Below are positions 49,137-61,622 of a stretch of DNA of 64,000 bases, in pieces. Made by a program: the position numbers and the translations under genes. The DNA is from Pseudidiomarina aestuarii (GTDB lineage Bacteria > Pseudomonadota > Gammaproteobacteria > Enterobacterales > Alteromonadaceae): the NCBI GenBank assembly GCA_003030745.1, contig PYVG01000001.1, positions 1-64,000 on the forward strand, in the 5' to 3' direction. Position 1 is the first letter of the stretch. Each line of letters opens with the position of its first letter. The notes beneath the pieces were generated by a model, which worked only from the letters and a program-made list of their open reading frames with translations, did not search any database and was not told the origin of the DNA.

Positions 49137-49918
49137 TGATGCGTTGGTTCGACAGCGGCGCTAATCTGACGAACGGCAAACTCGTTCATCAGCTCGAAGA
49201 CTACATTGCAGCAGCGCTGCAAGCCGGTGTAGAACAAATTTTAGTGATTGGGACCGACGTTCGACATAGTCGCGAAGCACTCGCGCTGTGTGATCGGTAT
49301 CCCGAACAACTCCTTGCCACGGTTGGTGTACATCCCCATGATGCAGCAACCGCTCCCCACGATTACATTGCCCAACTCCGCGAGCTTGCGCAGCATCCGG
49401 CTGCCCGCGCTATCGGAGAGTGTGGACTCGATTTTAATCGGAATTATTCGCCGCCGGACATTCAACTGAGCGTTTTTCGTGCGCAACTCGAATTGGCCGC
49501 GGAATTGCACATGCCAGTGTATCTCCATGAACGCGATGCGCATGAACCTCAAGTTGAGCTGCTGAGCGAATTTCAACAGCACATTCCGCGATTTTTAACG
49601 CATTGTTTTACGGGCGACGAAAAAGCACTTGCCAGTTACCTGAAACTTGGTTGTTATATAGGCATTACAGGTTGGGTTTGTGATGAGCGGCGTGGGCGCG
49701 ATCTGCAACATTCAGTTTTGCAGATTCCGGCCGATAAGATAATGATTGAGACCGATGCGCCATTTTTGTTACCGCGTACATTGCGACCGCGACCAGCCTA
49801 TAATGCGTCAGAATATCTGCCCCATATAGGCGAGTTTGTTGCGCAGTTGAGACAACAGGAAGTGAGCGAGTTCGCTGCGCAAACTTGGCAAAATAGCCAA
49901 AACTTTTTTCAAAAATAG
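49136..49918 (+). CDS. tatD: TatD-family metal-dependent nuclease
   Basis: A 260-residue TIM-barrel hydrolase. It has the GVHPHDA histidines, IGECGLDFNRNY, CFTGDEKAL and METDAPFLLP. The usual N-terminal HxH motif is replaced: the sequence opens MMRWFDSGANLT, and D-S-G-A-N occurs in TatD proteins of this group. TatD is a 3'-5' exonuclease with roles in DNA repair and is not needed for Tat export. ATG 49136 overlaps the previous stop; ATG 49139 is an alternative. Confidence 0.93.
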   Translation: MMRWFDSGANLTNGKLVHQLEDYIAAALQAGVEQILVIGTDVRHSREALALCDRYPEQLLATVGVHPHDAATAPHDYIAQLRELAQHPAARAIGECGLDFNRNYSPPDIQLSVFRAQLELAAELHMPVYLHERDAHEPQVELLSEFQQHIPRFLTHCFTGDEKALASYLKLGCYIGITGWVCDERRGRDLQHSVLQIPADKIMIETDAPFLLPRTLRPRPAYNASEYLPHIGEFVAQLRQQEVSEFAAQTWQNSQNFFQK

Positions 49919-49925
49919 GGATTGC

Positions 49926-53665
<3,740 letters not shown>

Positions 53666-54955
53666 CTAGCGGTTTCCGCCACCGCTGCGTTGCCCGCCAC
53701 GCTGACCACCGCGTTGTCCGCCACGGTTGCCGCTAGGTTTGCCACCGCGGGTGCGGCGTCGAGCTGTCGGTCGAGGTGTTTTGATATCCGTTAACAAGGC
53801 TTCCGGAGCATACTTGGTGACGGGAATGCTGTGACCAATGTAGTCCTCGATAGCTGGCAAGTTATAAACGTACTCCTCACAAGCTAATGCGATGGCTTTA
53901 CCACTCGCTCCAGCGCGTCCAGTTCGACCAATACGATGCACATAGTCTTCGCAATCATCGGGCAAGTCGTAGTTATAGACGTGACTGACTTCTGGAATAT
54001 GCAGACCGCGTGCGGCGACATCGGTGGCGACTAAAAAGTCCAACTCACCCTCGGTGAACTGGTCGAGAATCTTCAGTCGTTTCCGCTGCGGTACGTCACC
54101 TGTCAATAATCCGACTCGGTGTCCATCGGCTTCTAGCCATTGGAAGAGTTTGTCGCAGACATGTTTGGTATTGGCGAAGACAATCGCTTTTTCTGGCCAA
54201 TCTTCTTCAATCAATGTCAGCAATAACTTCATTTTGTCTTGCTTCGACGGATAAAAGAGTTCTTCGCTGATGCGTTCGCCCGTTTTTTGCAACGGCTCGA
54301 CTTCAATCTTGGTCGGCGAATTCATGTGATCGTAAGCCAGTTCTTGCACCCGCTGCGACAACGTTGCGGAGAACAATAAACTCTGCCGATCTTTAGGCTT
54401 CGGCATGCGATTAAACATGTAGCGAATGTCTTTAATAAACCCAAGGTCAAACATCCGGTCGGCTTCATCGAGTACGACAACATCAATTTTATCAAGGTCA
54501 TAGATACCTTGTTTGCAATAGTCGATGAGTCGGCCTGTAGTGCCAATTAAAATATCGACACCTTCTTCTAGGGCTTGGCGTTGACTTTCGTAACCCTCGC
54601 CCCCATAAATGATGCCGAGGCGCATATCGCAGTGACTAGCCAATAATTCAGCATCGTTGGCGATCTGAATGGCAAGTTCACGCGTAGGTGCCATGATGAT
54701 TGCACGTGGATAACGTTTGTCACCCTCGCGAGGTTTATTTAATAGGGTGGTAAAAGTAGCGACGAGGAAGGCCAGGGTTTTCCCGGTTCCCGTCTGTGCT
54801 TGACCAGCAACGTCTTTTCCAGTCAGGGCAACAGGCAAACTGAGAGCCTGAATAGGCGTACAGTTTTCGAAGCCGGCGTTTTGCAATGCGCTTAGTACCT
54901 GCGGATGCAGGTCGAGATCAGCAAAGCGTGTCTCTGTTAAGTGTGTTTTACTCAT
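53666..54955 (-). CDS. rhlB: DEAD-box RNA helicase RhlB
   Basis: A 429-residue DEAD-box helicase (E. coli 421). It has the Q motif [12 protein letters not shown], Walker [41 protein letters not shown] and [10 protein letters not shown]; the C-terminus is a low-complexity Gly/Arg/Gln tail repeating GGQR units. RhlB is the degradosome helicase that unwinds RNA for PNPase/RNase E. Placement next to trxA-rho and a gppA-like gene supports RhlB over other DEAD proteins. It is divergent from trxA. Confidence 0.96.
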   Translation of the reverse strand: MSKTHLTETRFADLDLHPQVLSALQNAGFENCTPIQALSLPVALTGKDVAGQAQTGTGKTLAFLVATFTTLLNKPREGDKRYPRAIIMAPTRELAIQIANDAELLASHCDMRLGIIYGGEGYESQRQALEEGVDILIGTTGRLIDYCKQGIYDLDKIDVVVLDEADRMFDLGFIKDIRYMFNRMPKPKDRQSLLFSATLSQRVQELAYDHMNSPTKIEVEPLQKTGERISEELFYPSKQDKMKLLLTLIEEDWPEKAIVFANTKHVCDKLFQWLEADGHRVGLLTGDVPQRKRLKILDQFTEGELDFLVATDVAARGLHIPEVSHVYNYDLPDDCEDYVHRIGRTGRAGASGKAIALACEEYVYNLPAIEDYIGHSIPVTKYAPEALLTDIKTPRPTARRRTRGGKPSGNRGGQRGGQRGGQRSGGGNR

Positions 54956-54993
54956 GGCGTAAGCATATCAGTTTGCGCTAACATTCAAAAACA

Positions 54994-55018
54994 GAAATAA
55001 TAGCGTATCTATTATTTC
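54994..55018. promoter_or_regulatory. Perfect palindrome between rhlB and trxA
   Basis: Ten-base arms GAAATAATAG (54994-55003) and CTATTATTTC (55009-55018) are exact complements, separated by CGTAT. It occupies the middle of the 90-bp divergent spacer, 27 bp before trxA and 38 bp from the rhlB start, so one dimeric factor could affect both promoters. No known box was recognised. Confidence 0.5.
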
Positions 55019-55045
55019 ACGCGAATTACAGCAGCGGAGATTATC

Positions 55046-55372
55046 ATGAGTGACAAAATTGTTCAGCTAAGTGATGACAGTTTTGAGAACGATGTTCTCA
55101 ATTCAGACAAGCCGGTATTGGTCGACTTTTGGGCCGAGTGGTGTGGACCATGTAAAATGATTGCACCAATCCTCGATGACATCGCGACGCAGTATGCCGA
55201 TAAAATCACAGTGGGTAAGCTGAACGTAGACCACAATAACCAAACACCACCTAAGTATGGTATTCGTGGAATTCCGACGCTCCTGCTGTTTAAAAACGGT
55301 GAAGTTGCTGGAACCAAAGTCGGTGCGTTGTCAAAAGCGCAGCTAGCCGAGTTCCTCGACCAGAACATCTAA
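55046..55372 (+). CDS. trxA: Thioredoxin 1
   Basis: A 108-residue thioredoxin (E. coli 109) with the active site [10 protein letters not shown], the buried Asp in [10 protein letters not shown], and the cis-Pro loop [14 protein letters not shown]. It reduces disulfides in ribonucleotide reductase, PAPS reductase and others. It is divergent from rhlB and followed by a strong terminator, then rho, the same order as in E. coli. Confidence 0.98.
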   Translation: MSDKIVQLSDDSFENDVLNSDKPVLVDFWAEWCGPCKMIAPILDDIATQYADKITVGKLNVDHNNQTPPKYGIRGIPTLLLFKNGEVAGTKVGALSKAQLAEFLDQNI

Positions 55373-55392
55373 GATTAACGGCCAGTTTGTTT

Positions 55393-55429
55393 AAAAAGGT
55401 TGTTTTGTTGCGGCAAAACAACCTTTTTT
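55393..55429 (+). terminator. Intrinsic terminator of trxA
   Basis: A 15-bp stem, AAAAAGGTTGTTTTG (55393-55407) with its exact complement (55414-55428), a six-base loop TTGCGG and a run of T. It separates trxA from the rho leader. The A-rich left arm also permits use from the other strand. Confidence 0.88.
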
Positions 55430-55588
55430 GCTGAAAAACTGGACGTTTCTGTGTTTCGGTGGTACTTTTCTTTCATTAAATCTTTTCTTCAGGTTGTCAG
55501 CCTTTTGGCGACCGTGCAGTAGACTCCTAGCGTTTAACGAAATCAAACCCTAATTTCTTTTGGCCACAGATAAGTCCGTACCCTCCAT

Positions 55589-56854
55589 ATGAATCTAACT
55601 GAATTAAAAAATAAACCAGTCAATGAGCTTGTAAAACTAGCTGACGAAATGGGCCTCGAATCGATGGCTCGTATGCGCAAACAAGATATTATCTTTGCGA
55701 TCCTGAAAGCACATGCAAAAAGCGGTGAAGACATTTACGGCGATGGCGTGCTTGAAATCTTGCAAGATGGCTTTGGCTTCTTGCGCTCAGCAGATTCATC
55801 GTACTTGGCTGGTCCAGACGATATCTACGTATCTCCGAGTCAGATTCGTCGCTTCAATTTGCGTACGGGTGACACGGTGTCGGGTAAAATCCGACCGCCA
55901 AAAGAGGGTGAGCGTTATTTTGCCCTGCTGAAAATTCGCGAAGTAAACTTCGACAAGCCTGAAAACTCCCGTAATAAAATCCTCTTTGAAAACCTGACGC
56001 CTTTGCACGCCGACGAGCGTTTGCGGATGGAGCGTGGGAATGGTTCAACTGAGGACATTACGGCACGAGTCCTCGACTTAGCATCACCCATTGGGAAAGG
56101 CCAACGTGGCTTGATTGTTGCGCCACCCAAAGCAGGTAAAACCTTATTGCTGCAGAATATTGCACAATCGATTGCTGCCAATCATCCAGATTGCGTACTG
56201 ATGGTCCTGCTGATTGATGAGCGTCCAGAAGAAGTAACTGAAATGCACCGGTTGGTAAAAGGTGAAGTTATTGCCTCGACCTTTGACGAGCCAGCTAGCC
56301 GTCACGTGCAAGTGGCCGAAATGGTCATCGATAAAGCAAAACGCTTGGTCGAACATAAGAAAGACGTGGTCATCTTATTGGATTCCATTACGCGTCTAGC
56401 GCGTGCTTACAACACCGTCATTCCAAGCTCAGGCAAGGTTTTAACTGGTGGTGTTGATGCCAACGCGTTGCATAAACCGAAGCGTTTCTTTGGTGCAGCA
56501 CGAAATGTTGAAGAGGGTGGCAGTTTGACGATTATTGCTACCGCATTGATCGACACCGGTTCGAAAATGGATGAAGTGATTTACGAAGAATTCAAGGGAA
56601 CAGGCAACATGGAGTTGCACTTGAATCGTAAGATTGCTGAGAAGCGAGTTTTCCCAGCTATCGACTTTAATCGCTCGGGTACGCGTCGTGAAGAATTGCT
56701 GACCACCCAAGAAGAACTCCAGAAAATGTGGATTCTACGGAAGATTGTTCATCCAATGGGTGAAACCGAAGCGATGGAATTCTTGATCGATAAGCTGCAA
56801 ATGACGAAAACGAATGATGAATTCTTTGAAGCGATGAAGCGCCAGAAGAGCTAA
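55589..56854 (+). CDS. rho: Transcription termination factor Rho
   Basis: A 421-residue hexameric RNA helicase (E. coli 419). The N-terminus is [20 protein letters not shown]; the RNA-binding cold-shock fold carries DGFGFLRS; Walker A is [10 protein letters not shown]; Walker B and Q-loop follow ([39 protein letters not shown]). It has no long insertion. A 160-bp leader between the trxA terminator and the start offers room for the usual Rho-dependent autoregulation, not visible directly. Its own terminator follows. Confidence 0.98.
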   Translation: MNLTELKNKPVNELVKLADEMGLESMARMRKQDIIFAILKAHAKSGEDIYGDGVLEILQDGFGFLRSADSSYLAGPDDIYVSPSQIRRFNLRTGDTVSGKIRPPKEGERYFALLKIREVNFDKPENSRNKILFENLTPLHADERLRMERGNGSTEDITARVLDLASPIGKGQRGLIVAPPKAGKTLLLQNIAQSIAANHPDCVLMVLLIDERPEEVTEMHRLVKGEVIASTFDEPASRHVQVAEMVIDKAKRLVEHKKDVVILLDSITRLARAYNTVIPSSGKVLTGGVDANALHKPKRFFGAARNVEEGGSLTIIATALIDTGSKMDEVIYEEFKGTGNMELHLNRKIAEKRVFPAIDFNRSGTRREELLTTQEELQKMWILRKIVHPMGETEAMEFLIDKLQMTKTNDEFFEAMKRQKS

Positions 56855-56874
56855 TCGATAGTTCGCATTAACAG

Positions 56875-56903
56875 GGAGCATTGACAGCGTCGATGCTCCT
56901 TTT
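56875..56903 (+). terminator. Intrinsic terminator of rho
   Basis: An 11-bp stem, GGAGCATTGAC (56875-56885) and GTCGATGCTCC (56889-56899), including one G-U pair, with a three-base loop AGC and a TTTT tail. It lies 20 bases after the rho stop. Confidence 0.85.
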
Positions 56904-56947
56904 CCTCTCCAATCTACCTTTCCTTGTGCGATATCCGCTAATTTCCC

Positions 56948-56976
56948 TTGCGTCTTACGTCAACTATCATTAATAC
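56948..56976 (+). promoter_or_regulatory. Candidate promoter of the Calx-beta lipoprotein gene
   Basis: TTGCGT (56948-56953), 17 bp, and TAATAC (56971-56976), 42 bp before the ATG. It lies in the AT-rich stretch after the rho terminator. Confidence 0.5.
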
Positions 56977-57018
56977 TTGTTATTAATTTATTAGTTTGTA
57001 GCACAGGGAAATAAGCAT

Positions 57019-58602
57019 ATGACTGCTGGTCTACGTTACTTAGCGATTCTTAGCTTGGCGTTCACGCTGGCTGCATGTGGCAGTGGCGAACGCAATACTG
57101 GCGGCGGCGACACTGGAGGTGATGGCGGCGGTTCAGGCTCTACACCACCCACTGCGACGGCAAGTAATGTGACTGTCAATGAAGGTAATCCAAATCAAGT
57201 CATTGAAGCTGCTATTACGGTTAGTCTATCTACGACCGCAAACGCTTCGGTGTCCTTTGACTATGCAACTGCTGATGCCAGCGGTCTTGCTGGCACGGAT
57301 TATGAAGACACCAGCGGCACAGTGACCTTTACCGCGGGTCAATCGAGTCAAACTATTACCATCCCAATTATTTCCAATGCCGTCTTCAACGACGATCGCG
57401 ACTTCTTTGTCGACTTTAGCAATGCCCAAGGGCTGACCTTAGGTACGACGCGAGTGCAAGTGACCATAGTGAATGATGACCCGCGTCCGGTACTCGCCTT
57501 CGAACAATCCATTTTCGAGACGACTGAACAAGCAGGTACGTTGGGTTTAACAGTGACCTTGTCGAATGGTACTGAGAGTGAAGTAACTTTTGATTTGGAC
57601 GTAAGTGGTACCGCTACGGCTGGAGTCGATTACTCCCTCGAGGAGACCTCATTTACCATTCCCGCAGGCGCTCTAGAGCAACAAATTTCATTAACGTTGA
57701 TTGCCGATGACGTTAAGGAAGGCGGTGAGAGTGTGATACTGGCGTTTGCTAACGTACGTGAGGCCGATACTAATCCGGATCTCAGTACTCAAACGATTGT
57801 GATTCGCGGCGATGCGATTTTAGCCGACACCGGCGCAGTCGAGTACTACAACAGTGGTGACTTTAGTGCCGCGACACCTGATGCAGAACACCCAAACCAA
57901 GATGCTGATTATGGTCGCGACACAACCGCTGCCGTTGACAACAATGCAGATGGCGCCGGCAACTTGAATTTGACCAAGCTCGATAGTTCGGGCAACGCTC
58001 TTCCACAAAATGCCACCAGCTTTTCATGTGTTCGAGACAACTTGTCAGGCACTGTCTATGCGGTGTGGGCTGAGGGTGATGCACTGAGTAACTTCTACTT
58101 CAACCCGACTTATCGATATAAGTGGTTCAATGACGATTCAACCAATAACGCTGGCAACCCTGGAACTTTTACCCCTGAATCCGCATTTCCAGCGTTTCCT
58201 GATGAGAACGACCCTATCTATTATGAAAATGCGAACTGCGCATTCCCAGCCGTGGATCCGGTGGTTCAGACATTAGGCTGTTCGTCACAGAACTATACTA
58301 ATTATCTCAACACAATTGGCTACTGTGGTTTCGATGACTGGCGTTTACCTACTATCAGCGAACTACAAAGTATTGCGATCTATCAGGCTGATCAATCTCA
58401 GGACAATTTGTTCTTTCCTGACGTAGCCATGATGACACCAAACGGTGATGGCACCGTGCGCTTGCTCAGTTCAACACCAGCTGCTGACCCAAACAGCTCA
58501 GCGTGGTGTCTCGAAGTCCAGACTGCTCGCCGCATGCTCTGTAATAAGAACGATGTGAATAGTATCCGTGCAGCCCGTAACCCTGTCGCGTATCAGGAAT
58601 AA
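57019..58602 (+). CDS. Calx-beta / Lcl-domain lipoprotein
   Basis: A 527-residue lipoprotein: signal LAILSLAFTLAAC with the lipobox cysteine at about 20, a Gly/Ser/Thr-rich linker, two Calx-beta repeats (about 50-155 and 160-270; ATADASGLAGTDYED and GTATAGVDYSLEE calcium-type loops, each ending in VTIVNDD or a similar strand), and a C-terminal Lcl (DUF1566) domain with YCGFDDWRLPTISELQSI. Calx-beta folds bind calcium; Lcl domains occur in collagen-like or adhesion proteins and FimH-like contexts. Surface attachment is plausible but unproven. The start follows CAGGGAAATAAGCAT. Confidence 0.85.
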   Translation: MTAGLRYLAILSLAFTLAACGSGERNTGGGDTGGDGGGSGSTPPTATASNVTVNEGNPNQVIEAAITVSLSTTANASVSFDYATADASGLAGTDYEDTSGTVTFTAGQSSQTITIPIISNAVFNDDRDFFVDFSNAQGLTLGTTRVQVTIVNDDPRPVLAFEQSIFETTEQAGTLGLTVTLSNGTESEVTFDLDVSGTATAGVDYSLEETSFTIPAGALEQQISLTLIADDVKEGGESVILAFANVREADTNPDLSTQTIVIRGDAILADTGAVEYYNSGDFSAATPDAEHPNQDADYGRDTTAAVDNNADGAGNLNLTKLDSSGNALPQNATSFSCVRDNLSGTVYAVWAEGDALSNFYFNPTYRYKWFNDDSTNNAGNPGTFTPESAFPAFPDENDPIYYENANCAFPAVDPVVQTLGCSSQNYTNYLNTIGYCGFDDWRLPTISELQSIAIYQADQSQDNLFFPDVAMMTPNGDGTVRLLSSTPAADPNSSAWCLEVQTARRMLCNKNDVNSIRAARNPVAYQE

Positions 58603-58612
58603 GGAGATTAGT

Positions 58613-59146
58613 ATGCAACGCATTCTTAAGACCAGCGCTGTAGCTCTCGCGTTACTCTCTACTACGTCAGCATCGGCGGCATGTTTTTACGATACGATTC
58701 GTGCCAGCACTCAGGTAGAACAGTTCTACGATAATCGCGACGGTACCTTGTTGGATATGAAAACGGGCCTGACCTGGGCTGTTTGTATCTATGGCCAAAC
58801 CTTTGATACCAGTACTAACGCTTGTGTTGGAGCAGCAACTCAGGTGAGCAGTTGGAGCGCAGCACTACAGGCGCAAGATGACTTTGACTTAGCGGGTCAT
58901 ACTGACTGGCGATTACCCAACGTGAAAGAGCTCGCGACTATTGTTGAATATGCCTGTGTCGATCCAGCTATTCGACCGGAGCTGTTTCCACAAACACCGA
59001 GCGCGCCGTTTTGGACACATACGCCGGACTCAGCAGATGTCGACACTGTTGTGCTCGGTCGCTACATCGACTTTTACGATGGCACTGAATACAACGATAA
59101 ACCGGAAATTCAACGTTACGTGAGACTCGTTCGCGAAGCTGACTAA
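58613..59146 (+). CDS. Lcl (DUF1566) domain exported protein
   Basis: A 177-residue protein with a signal peptide (LKTSAVALALLSTTSASA) and one Lcl domain: LDMKTGLTWAVCIYGQ, LAGHTDWRLPNVKELATIVEYAC, then RLVRE at the end. The WRLPNxxEL signature is shared with the preceding lipoprotein, so the two domains are paralogous. AAGGAGATTAGT precedes the ATG at 58613; the gap to the first gene is ten bases, so they are one operon. Four cysteines may pair. Function unknown, perhaps a partner of the lipoprotein. Confidence 0.85.
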   Translation: MQRILKTSAVALALLSTTSASAACFYDTIRASTQVEQFYDNRDGTLLDMKTGLTWAVCIYGQTFDTSTNACVGAATQVSSWSAALQAQDDFDLAGHTDWRLPNVKELATIVEYACVDPAIRPELFPQTPSAPFWTHTPDSADVDTVVLGRYIDFYDGTEYNDKPEIQRYVRLVREAD

Positions 59147-59148
59147 AC

Positions 59149-59188
59149 TTTCAGCAGCGCTGAAATTCACCGTAAAAGTAGGTATACT
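59149..59188 (+). promoter_or_regulatory. Hairpin and candidate ubiD promoter
   Basis: TTTCAGC (59149-59155) pairs with GCTGAAA (59159-59165) around AGC, a small hairpin after the Lcl gene. CTGAAA (59160-59165), 17 bp and TATACT (59183-59188) form a promoter about 40 bp before ubiD, partly overlapping the hairpin. There is no U-tract, so termination is doubtful. Confidence 0.45.
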
Positions 59189-59226
59189 GCGCGCAGTTTT
59201 CAGCTGTTTAATACACGAGAGACTGC

Positions 59227-60714
59227 GTGAAATATCAAGACCTGCGCGACTTTATCGCGTTACTCGAAAAACGGGGTGAGCTTAAGCGTATTCAGCACGA
59301 AATCGACCCCTACCTAGAAATGACAGAAATTGCTGATCGCACGCTGAAAGCTGATGGTCCAGCGCTCCTATTCGAGAATGTGAAAGGCCATAGCATCCCA
59401 GTTCTCGCTAACCTGTTCGGAACGCCTGAGCGTGTGGCATTAGGTATGGGGCAGGAGTCGGTCGCTGCGTTGCGTGAGGTTGGACAGCTCCTAGCTTTTC
59501 TTAAAGAGCCGCAACCACCCAAAGGTTTTCGCGATGCATTGAACCTGCTACCGGTCTATAAAAAGGTGCTGAGCATGGCACCGAAGCAGCTCAAAAAGGC
59601 ACCCTGTCAGGAAGTCGTTTATAGCGGTGATGATGTCGATTTGACGCAACTGCCCATCCAACATTGTTGGCCAGGTGATGTTGCGCCTCTCATTACGTGG
59701 GGTCTGACAGTATCACGCGGGCCACACAAAGAACGTCAAAACTTAGGCATTTATCGCCAGCAGGTCATTGGTAAGAATAAGCTCATTATGCGTTGGCTAT
59801 CCCATCGCGGTGGTGCACTCGATTTCCAAGAGTTCAAGCGGCAGAACCCGGGCAAAAACTTCCCGGTGGCTGTGGCACTAGGTGCCGACCCTGCTACCAT
59901 TCTTGGTGCGGTGACGCCGGTACCAGATAGCTTGTCCGAGTATGCGTTTGCTGGACTCCTGCGCGACGGCAAAACCGAAGTAGTGAAGTGCTTAAGCTCT
60001 GATTTACAAGTGCCAGCGCATGCCGAAATAATTCTCGAAGGTTATATTGCACCGGATGAGACGGCGCCAGAAGGCCCATACGGTGACCACACGGGTTACT
60101 ACAATGAAGTGGACTCCTTCCCAGTTTTCACGGTGACGCACATCACTCAGCGCCAAAAACCGATTTACCACAGCACCTACACCGGTCGTCCACCCGATGA
60201 GCCAGCGATTCTGGGTGTGGCACTGAATGAAGTGTTTGTGCCGATCTTACAAAAGCAGTTCCCAGAGATCGTCGATTTTTATTTGCCGCCGGAAGGCTGT
60301 TCGTATCGCGTTGCCGTAGTCACCATGAAGAAACAATATGCGGGTCATGCGAAGCGCGTCATGATGGGCGTATGGAGTTTCCTGCGTCAATTTATGTACA
60401 CCAAATTTGTGATTGTGTGTGATGACGACGTCAACGCTCGCGACTGGAAAGATGTCATTTGGGCCATGACTACGCGCATGGACCCAGCGCGTGATACGGT
60501 ATTGATTGAGAACACGCCGATTGATTATCTCGATTTCGCGTCGCCAGTGTCCGGATTAGGTTCGAAGATGGGTATGGATGCCACCAACAAATGGCCCGGC
60601 GAAACCGACCGTGAGTGGGGTGTACCTATAGTTATGGATCCAGCAGTTAAAACCCGAGTCGATGAACTTTGGGACGAGCTAGACATTTTGCCAGTGCAAG
60701 GAAAATCATCATGA
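59227..60714 (+). CDS. ubiD: 4-hydroxy-3-polyprenylbenzoate decarboxylase UbiD
   Basis: A 495-residue UbiD (E. coli 497). It begins [20 protein letters not shown] and carries [32 protein letters not shown] and [16 protein letters not shown], which form the prenyl-FMN and metal site. It decarboxylates the polyprenyl-hydroxybenzoate intermediate in ubiquinone synthesis and needs the cofactor made by UbiX, whose gene is not in the window. The start codon is GTG. Its stop overlaps the fre ATG. Confidence 0.96.
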   Translation: MKYQDLRDFIALLEKRGELKRIQHEIDPYLEMTEIADRTLKADGPALLFENVKGHSIPVLANLFGTPERVALGMGQESVAALREVGQLLAFLKEPQPPKGFRDALNLLPVYKKVLSMAPKQLKKAPCQEVVYSGDDVDLTQLPIQHCWPGDVAPLITWGLTVSRGPHKERQNLGIYRQQVIGKNKLIMRWLSHRGGALDFQEFKRQNPGKNFPVAVALGADPATILGAVTPVPDSLSEYAFAGLLRDGKTEVVKCLSSDLQVPAHAEIILEGYIAPDETAPEGPYGDHTGYYNEVDSFPVFTVTHITQRQKPIYHSTYTGRPPDEPAILGVALNEVFVPILQKQFPEIVDFYLPPEGCSYRVAVVTMKKQYAGHAKRVMMGVWSFLRQFMYTKFVIVCDDDVNARDWKDVIWAMTTRMDPARDTVLIENTPIDYLDFASPVSGLGSKMGMDATNKWPGETDREWGVPIVMDPAVKTRVDELWDELDILPVQGKSS

Positions 60715-61412
60715 TGCAAACACTGACTTGCCGTATTGTCAGTATCGATGCGCTCACACCCATGGTCTATCGGGTGCTTTTAGAGCCACCACAAGCAGTG
60801 AAATTTGAAGCCGGTCAGTATCTGCAGGTGGTGATGGGTGAACGCGACAAACGCCCATTTTCTATTGCGTCTTGCCCGAGCAATCCTGAATTGTTCGAGT
60901 TACATATTGGTGCGCATCCGGACAACCGTTATGCGACTGAAGTGATGGAACGACTACAAACGCAAACGACGATTACCGTAGAAGCACCATTAGGCAACGC
61001 ATTCTATCAAGCCAACAATGATCGGCCGCTAATCCTCGTGGCTGGCGGTACCGGCTTTTCCTATACCTGGTCGATACTGCAATCACATCTGCAGTCCGGT
61101 TCCAGACGTCCAATCACTTTGTATTGGGGTGGCCGTGAACGCGCTGATTTGTATTTCCATCAGCAGCTACTCGAACTGGCTGAGCGATATGAGCATTTTT
61201 CGTATCGGCCCGTCGTCGAAAACGTCAATGGTGAGTGGAAAGGTGCGGTTGGACTTGTGCATCATGCGGTTCTCGCTGAACAAAGTGATTTGAGCGAAGC
61301 CGATGTTTACGTTGCCGGTCGGTTTGAAATGGTTCGTGTGATTCGTGATGACTTCCACGCCAACGGGCTGCCATTGAATCAATTGTATGGCGATGCGCTA
61401 GCCTTTATTTAA
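60711..61412 (+). CDS. fre: NAD(P)H-flavin reductase Fre
   Basis: A 233-residue flavin reductase, the same length as E. coli Fre. It shows [13 protein letters not shown] (flavin binding), [27 protein letters not shown] (nicotinamide phosphate loop) and the YVAGRFEMV end. It reduces free FMN/FAD with NAD(P)H; a role in prenyl-FMN supply for UbiX-UbiD or ferric reduction is plausible. ATG 60711 overlaps the ubiD stop (ATGATG); AAGGA lies nine bases upstream. The ubiD-fre order matches E. coli. Confidence 0.93.
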   Translation: MMQTLTCRIVSIDALTPMVYRVLLEPPQAVKFEAGQYLQVVMGERDKRPFSIASCPSNPELFELHIGAHPDNRYATEVMERLQTQTTITVEAPLGNAFYQANNDRPLILVAGGTGFSYTWSILQSHLQSGSRRPITLYWGGRERADLYFHQQLLELAERYEHFSYRPVVENVNGEWKGAVGLVHHAVLAEQSDLSEADVYVAGRFEMVRVIRDDFHANGLPLNQLYGDALAFI

Positions 61413-61422
61413 TTCGTCTATT

Positions 61423-61449
61423 TTATCAGCAGCAGGGCTTTGTTATACT
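61423..61449 (+). promoter_or_regulatory. Promoter upstream of the TPP riboswitch
   Basis: TTTATC (61423-61428), 15 bp, TATACT (61444-61449). It lies just before the riboswitch, about ten bases from the P1 stem. Confidence 0.55.
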
Positions 61450-61458
61450 GCTGCGGCA

Positions 61459-61554
61459 TTACCAAGGGGTGCCCAAGCGCTATGCGCACGGGCTGAGATG
61501 CAAAATGCGAACCCTTTGCACCTGATCCGGTTAATACTGGCGTAGGGATGGTAG
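61459..61554 (+). ncRNA. TPP (THI-box) riboswitch
   Basis: A near-complete thiamine pyrophosphate aptamer: GGGGTGCC, the GGGCTGAGAT pyrimidine-sensing segment (61490-61499), ACCC, CACCTGATCCGG, TTAATACTGGCGTAGGGA, closed by a P1 stem between TACCA (61460-61464) and TGGTA (61549-61553). TPP binding should lower expression of the following gene, by hiding the ribosome-binding site or by termination. No strong intrinsic terminator is visible between it and the gene, so translational control is favoured. The TonB receptor ATG is 68 bases downstream with AAGGA before it. Confidence 0.96.
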
Positions 61555-61622
61555 CTTTCAAACTCCATTGTAATACCTGCCCAACCGGATTGTTTCTCTT
61601 TGCAGTAACAAGGAAATAATCC

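Noticed and set aside
53666..53760. Repeated GGQR codons at the rhlB 3' end as a DNA repeat
   Set aside because: They encode the expected low-complexity RNA-binding tail of a DEAD-box helicase.
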